The notes under the pieces were generated by a model. The model was not told where the DNA came from. It worked only from the letters and a program-made list of their open reading frames with translations, and made no database searches. The translations under genes and the position numbers were made by a program. Positions 59,050 through 64,000 of a stretch of 64,000 nucleotides of DNA are shown here, one piece after another; the first letter of the stretch is position 1, and each line of letters begins with the position of its first letter. The stretch lies in the NCBI RefSeq assembly GCF_003576645.1, contig NC_044916.1, positions 4,480,145-4,544,144 of the forward strand, given 5' to 3'. This stretch comes from Ipomoea triloba. Lineage: Eukaryota; Streptophyta; Magnoliopsida; Solanales; Convolvulaceae.

Positions 59050-59589
59050 ATATATATTTGATGAGAGATTGATTTTTGGTCTGTAATGGTTGAATCTTTT
59101 GGTCTTATTTGATTATTTTTTTGGGGTAAAAATATCATTTGTGGTGGGTCCAAGTGATCACATATCTGGATCATTGTTAGTTGAGCTCACAAAAGGCTAC
59201 ATGCATGCTTTATACTGTATAATATAATGATCAAGAATTATTGCTGGAGCTGACATGATTCAGCTCTTATCCGTTTCATAATTATTACAAACAGCTCTAT
59301 TGTGTTTATTTAATTATGTGCACTTCGTCCCTGTAATAATACCAAAATGATTTGTAGATTGTTGTTCAATTCATCAGAGAGGTTAAATGAGAGGAATTAA
59401 CGTTGTAGTTTTAGTTTAGATCTATAGATATATGCTAATATTGGTGTGTAATATATAACTAAATAACAAATTTCTACGATCAATTCCTGTATGGACTTCA
59501 GGTTCATGAAACTTCATTAGATGGAAGCTGGTCCCCTTTTCTTTTCATTAATGTTGTTGGTGTTGCGGGGCTTAGCCAAGTTGACATAG

Positions 59590-59590
<1 letters not shown>

Positions 59591-59627
<37 letters not shown>
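59591..59627. repeat. (TTA)n microsatellite
   Basis: About 12 TTA units. Confidence 0.9.
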
Positions 59628-59629
<2 letters not shown>

Positions 59630-59814
59630 CCAACCTCTAACAATATGTTTGATTCATAAAATAATTAAATATAAAATAATTAACATTTTTTTAGAATAAA
59701 CTTATATTATAGCTTGTTGAGTAGATCTTGCGTGAGGTGCTCCGCAGGCTAAATATACGGCCTAATATATAGACTATCCAAGTGTACTTCCCAGGCCAAA
59801 GGGATACTATATAG

Positions 59815-61327
59815 TGTTGGAAAAAAATGCTCCTAATATCTGTAATACAAAAGAGATACAATATAATACAGAAGAACAAGGGAACAAAACCGGATCATTT
59901 GGTATCTTCAGGCGTGTAATCACTTTCCTAGAAGCTTTAAATCTCCCTTAGAAAAGCAACATGTTCCAGATTTAATCTTATGGGATACAAGAAGATGAAT
60001 GAAATTCTCAAGTTGATTCAATTAAGAATTTCTTGTAGAATTGTAGGACTGTGAAATATCAAGGTTTCATGCAAATTAATTGCATGTATATTTCGTATGA
60101 TATATTCTGTATTCTGTATTCAGATAACACTCCCAGAATTTATAGAGATAAATTCTAACTGTTAAGAGCAGTTACTTGGAAGTTCACATCAGTTAATAAA
60201 CCAACTTTCAAAAATATATATGAAAATATAACTGATTTTGGGATAAGTTTACGTAATATCCCGTTGTTATGCAAGTGATATAATTCAAATGATTATATCC
60301 ACACTTTTAATATTTCAAATGCATGCATGTGAACATGCAATCTTAGAAAATATTAAAATCACGTGCATAGCAACATACATGCTAATTAAAAAGCATTTAC
60401 GTAAAAGACAAAAATGAAAGCCTATGCGATAGGTGAATCGAGAGGTGAAGTCTCTTCCAGGTCTCGAGAGGTAAAACACTTCTCATTACCAAAATGCAAA
60501 GCACCAGACTTGTTTGAACCATCGAGACATCACTGCTATGCAACCCATGCAGGATTCATGTCATGCGAGACCCTTGCAGTACAAAGTATGTGTACCAAGC
60601 ATATTATATTTATATATTAACATCTTATAATGCACGAACCATGCAAACAAGATACATAATATATGAATATACACATGCATGTACTGAATTTCCTTAGCTT
60701 CCAAGATGCAAAACACAAACCATTTTCCATGATTAAGATTTTGCTTCAAAAGGAAAGGTGCATGACGTACGAGACCTGGCTCCTTCGAGAGGTCAATAGC
60801 AAAGCTTCACGAAGCATACGTGCGAGAGATAAAAATCATCTCTCGTGCGTCTCTCGCTACCTCTCGAACATCTCTCTTGACCTCTCGTGGACCTCTCGAA
60901 CACCTCTCGAGACCTCTCAAGTATCCAAAAATCATCTCTACCAAACTCAATAATATTCACTACTCCACAACTCCAAATATTATTTGAGCTTTCATGGTAG
61001 ACATCTGAACCATTAATCTCCATTACTACACAAATATCCAACATATAGGGGGTGGGGGAGGGGGCAGTTGTCCTCACTGTAGTTCCGACTCTGACCCTGC
61101 ATGTGTAACCCATGCCAGAGTTTTGGCATGTGTCTCAGAACTTCTCTATAAGGTGTATTTATTACTTAAGAGAAATTTTTGACCTGTGAACTACCCTAGG
61201 CACTCTAGACACTTGTAGATCTCGACATACATCCACTAACCGGTTTCTTAAACCCTACAAGGGAAAAAGCTTCTGACCCGTTCTTTGGACTGCGGACGTA
61301 CCGTATGTTGTGGAATTTACCTTAACA
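59815..61327 (+). mobile_element. Candidate solo LTR (about 1.5 kb)
   Basis: Begins TGTTGGAAAAAAATG and ends ACCTTAACA. The last 120 bp (TTTGGACTGCGGACGTACCG and following) resembles the U5 end of plant LTR retrotransposons. No primer-binding site follows it and no five-base target duplication is evident, so the boundaries are tentative. It contains an array of CGAGAGGT words (60440-60925). Confidence 0.45.
60440..60925. repeat. Interspersed CGAGAGGT/ACCTCTCG words
   Basis: GAGAGGT or its complement ACCTCTC occurs many times, densest at 60836-60925 where spacing is about 13-16 bp. The minus-strand frame over it (SREVFERS-type repeats) is a by-product. Confidence 0.75.
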
Positions 61328-62029
61328 ACTCCTATAAAATTAATGACATTTTATTTTAATTTAAGATAATAACTATATTATTTTTGAGTAATGAGAAAAA
61401 TTACTTTCGTCTGAATGGAAGTATGATGTGCGCGATAGTGGTGGACAAATTTGCTGTTGGAAAGATATGATGGCTTGTTGCTTTTGGAAAATTAAAGAAA
61501 AAAGTCATTGCTTTTAGGCAGTGGCAGACAAACAGATTTGTGTTAAAAAAAAAAAAAGTAATTGCTTTTTGAAATAATGGAGCTATCAATATCAAAATCA
61601 CTAAACTCATTATACGTAAATTATACTTTACTTACTAAGTGAAGTTGATCAGTATAAAAAGAACTAAACTCATTATTATCAATCATAATCCACTTACCCA
61701 AACACTCTTTCCAGGACAACTAATCATTGTTTTGTTAGACTTTAGTTGTTAATTAATAGCTTGAAATCTAATACTTCTATATGTTTGTTGTTATAAGAAA
61801 AATTAAATTAGACTAAACATTTGATTATAAATTACAGTCCAGCTAGTAAAATTCACATACAATCATACATAAATAAATTGAGACAGTGAGAAGTTAAAAC
61901 AGTTGAATTTACGAGGCACTAACATTTCTTTTAATTTTTTTTTTCAATTCATCACTATATATTCAGAGATGTCTTTCTAGATTTTTAGTGAGAAGATATT
62001 TTTTGGATAATTCTTTTTGCGAAATTGCA
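61328..62029. other. Intergenic AT-rich region, no gene seen
   Basis: No recognisable coding or repeat ends. Confidence 0.5.
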
Positions 62030-62770
62030 GTTACATGCACATCATCGATCGTGATCTTAGCAAGTCCTCTTCTATTACAAGCAGACAGGCAACCATATCT
62101 TCAACCAAAAGGATATTAATTACTTGGTTTCACATCACAATGTATAATAGGAGTCGAGTTGTAATGGTGGAGATATTCCAAAAACAGATGCTACATCGAT
62201 CATTATGTTTAATCTTTGAATGATGTCCAATAAATGGTCGGGGGAATGTAACTGTAACACCCCCAATTCTAATATACGAGCCTAGATTATAATTAAGAAC
62301 TTAAGGCATAAAGATAACGATTTAATGCTAATAAACCATCATCAGTAGATTAAAATACAAGTACTAGGGGATGCTACTGCTGGAGTTACCCATACAAGAA
62401 TAACTACTCGGTTAAATCATAATCAATTCATGCATTATCCATAAGTCCAAAACAATAAAAGGGTCATGGACCCGGTGTCTAGGTACCATACTAACCAAAA
62501 GGAATCTAAAAAGACATACTAGTCATCAAGAGTCAATAGTTACTCAACAAAACATAGATAATACTAAGGGATCAACTAGGAGCTAGAATAAAAAAAAGTA
62601 CTAATCTATCTAAATCCTTTAAACGGTCTCGGCACACATCAGTCCGAACCTGAAAGGGTTAAGTAAAACAAGTAGAAAACAATCCGTTCTGAACCTGAAA
62701 GTGATTAAGCAAAACAAGTAGAAAACAACCCGTTAACATAAATGCTAAGTATAAACCACTCCACCCGGTT
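62030..62770. repeat. Dispersed repeat, copy 2 (partner at 50910-51830)
   Basis: Matches copy 1 from GCAGTTACATGCAC to CCACTCCACC. Here it passes into CGGTTACATCACCCCC, which read on the minus strand is a purine tract (GGAGGGGGTGA) followed by TGTAACC. That is the organisation expected where a retroelement interior meets its 3' LTR. This suggests that part of the repeat (about 62253-62773) is an LTR in minus orientation. Confidence 0.6.
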
Positions 62771-62776
62771 ACATCA

Positions 62777-63000
62777 CCCCCTCCTTCAGAAGATCCTTAT
62801 CCCCAAGGATCAAACCAAGGAAACTACTTCAGAATGTGGTAATAGTCCTCCCAAGTGGCATCCACCTTAGGTAAGTTAGTCCATTGAACTAGGATCTGAG
62901 CTACAACTTGGTTATTTCTCTTAACTAGCCTTTTGTTTAATACTGCCAATGGTTCTGCCAGTATCTGTCCTTCCTGCCCAAGTATTGGAGGGTCAACCTA
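62777..63000 (-). pseudogene. Remnant of a Ty3/gypsy chromovirus polyprotein C-terminus (chromodomain)
   Basis: On the minus strand an open stretch reads LAVLNKRLVKR, then ILVQWTNLP and ATWEDYY, followed by FPWFDPWG with in-frame stop codons. Chromodomains at the end of plant chromovirus integrases have this plan (VQW-x-LP...ATWED). Only the last 70 or so codons remain. The rest of gag-pol is absent, and a primer-binding-like site follows within a few bases. Confidence 0.75.
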
Positions 63001-63014
63001 TGTCTCTAATACCA
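63001..63014 (-). other. Retroelement primer-binding-like site
   Basis: TGGTATTAGAGACA on the minus strand resembles the initiator-Met tRNA primer site (TGGTATCAGAGC) and lies three bases from the LTR end at 63018. Confidence 0.6.
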
Positions 63015-63017
63015 AGT

Positions 63018-63397
63018 TGTAATGCACTTAGGGAAAAATTACCGAAAGAGAGATAGAAAAGAAGGAAGTTTAGGGAAAAGAAGCAAGAGAAGAAAGAAAA
63101 GAGGGATTTTATTCAATACTTAACATAATCTAAAACTTCAATACACCATAGTTTATATAAGGCAAGCTCAACAGCTCCCTAAAACCTCAACCCCATCAGT
63201 TGTACGTGCAACAGAAGAACCTACTGGAATGAGCTCACAAAACGTCGTCGTCTGAAAGAGGGTTCCAACCACAATTAACACTGCGTGAAACGACATCGTT
63301 GGCTTAATTATTAACGATTCCAACTGTTTCCTTCAAAAGGTGCCGTTTTCCCCACCGCTCTTCACTCTGGCTCAAGCTTCCTTCAAGGGCTGTTACA
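63018..63397 (-). mobile_element. Ty3/gypsy-type LTR (380 bp)
   Basis: On the minus strand it begins TGTAACAGCCCTTGAAGG and ends AAGTGCATTACA. A TATA box (CTTATATAAACTATGG) lies within it and a primer-binding-like site directly after it. It therefore is a 5' LTR in minus orientation. It interrupts the LRR gene at 63398. It does not resemble the putative LTR at 62253-62773. Confidence 0.7.
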
Positions 63398-63837
63398 GAG
63401 AGTTTGGATTTATACCTTGAAGCCTGTTGTACCCGAAATCAAATTGCTGTAGCAAGGTTAAATTTCCAATATCTCTGGGTATTTTACTGAGAAGGTTGCT
63501 CTCCAAATATAATTCAATCAGCAATGTTAAGTTGGTAATCTCTTTTTGTTTTTTTGGTATTTCTCCGGTGAACTTGGTTCCAGAAAACACCAAGAATTCA
63601 AGTTGAATTGTGAGCACGGCCCCAATCTTATTGATATATGAAAATATTTGTGGTGATGATAAGTCATTGGGACTAAAATACATTCCATTCAGTCTATGAA
63701 GTGTTGTTTTTGTGATTATTGGGCTAGTCAATAGCAGACCAACACTATTGCATTGTGAAAATAAATGGAAATGGAAGGAGAGGAAAAAAGATGGATAGAA
63801 GGAAGAAATGGTTTTTGAATAGCTTATGGCTTCTCAT
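63398..63837 (-). pseudogene. LRR receptor-like (kinase or protein) gene, broken
   Basis: On the minus strand an ATG at 63837 opens a hydrophobic signal-peptide-like sequence (HFFLLSIFFPLLPFPFIF) that soon meets a stop. A second frame (from 63731) encodes extracellular LRRs: FSGTKFTGEIPKK, LIELYLESNLLSKIPRDIGN and LQQFDFGYNRLQG. The N-terminal cap usually found between signal peptide and repeats is missing. The retroelement LTR cuts the gene in mid-repeat at 63398. A TATA box (CCTATATAAAGG, about 63950-63962) and leader are visible. A functional copy would be a membrane LRR receptor in surveillance or development. Confidence 0.7.
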
Positions 63838-64000
63838 TGATTTTGATTGAATCTGAACAAGGAATTGCTTTCCATGGAGTCAAGTGACCCTCAGTAGCTT
63901 GAATTGATTTACCTGTAAGATTGCTTGATTTAGTTTCAAGGGTTAGCGTCCTTTATATAGGTGTAGAACCTGACCCTCCAGGAATATAATATTTTACAAG

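Noticed and set aside
60793..61113. 106-codon minus-strand frame with SRE/RST repeats
   Set aside because: By-product of the CGAGAGGT word array within a candidate LTR.

Overview
This is a 64 kb stretch of an AT-rich dicot nuclear genome. The evidence is spliced genes with GT-AG introns, TATA boxes, plant-type gene families, and intergenic DNA built from small inverted-repeat elements and LTR remnants. The R1A-type NB-LRR gene and the overall repeat style suggest an asterid, perhaps Convolvulaceae, but the species is an inference I cannot confirm. The assembly has three blemishes: one N at 4654, N at 23981-24093 inside a poly-G run, and N at 36384-36815 inside a tandem repeat.

Layout. 1-5.6 kb has no gene. 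5.99-8.36 kb (minus) is a complete seven-exon 14-3-3 gene, with a 911 bp solo LTR about 220 bp upstream of its start codon. 9.5-14.2 kb is a cluster of small inverted-repeat elements. 14.25-18.03 kb (plus) is an 11-exon serine esterase/lipase-like gene (DUF676 class). 18.9-19.4 kb (minus) is a small YVH1/DUSP12-like zinc-domain protein. 20.3-31.3 kb has no gene and is rich in foldback elements. 31.40-33.16 kb (plus) is a papain-type cysteine protease. 34.06-40.55 kb is a CACTA-type transposon with matching ends and a TGT target duplication. It carries captured pieces of at least two host genes (bacterial-type PEP carboxylase and a nucleobase-ascorbate transporter) and a nested Helitron. 40.6-47.0 kb holds more foldback and hAT elements and a 147 bp tandem repeat. 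47.1-48.4 kb (plus) is a UBP1-associated RNA-binding protein gene. 54.6-56.8 kb (minus) is an NB-LRR gene lacking the usual N-terminal domain, with apparent upstream non-coding exons and an older NB-ARC relic nearby. 57.3-64 kb is repeat-rich and ends in a broken LRR gene cut by a Ty3/gypsy-type LTR.

The genes are independent housekeeping or defence loci, with no operon-like relation. The most unusual content is in the repeats: the gene-capturing CACTA element, a dispersed family with ends TTATATCGTGGACC around different internal tandem words, a tandem array of Helitron 5' ends, and arrays of a word like AAGGTGCGTGGTTT. Exon boundaries were read by eye from splice signals and reading-frame continuity and have no transcript support.
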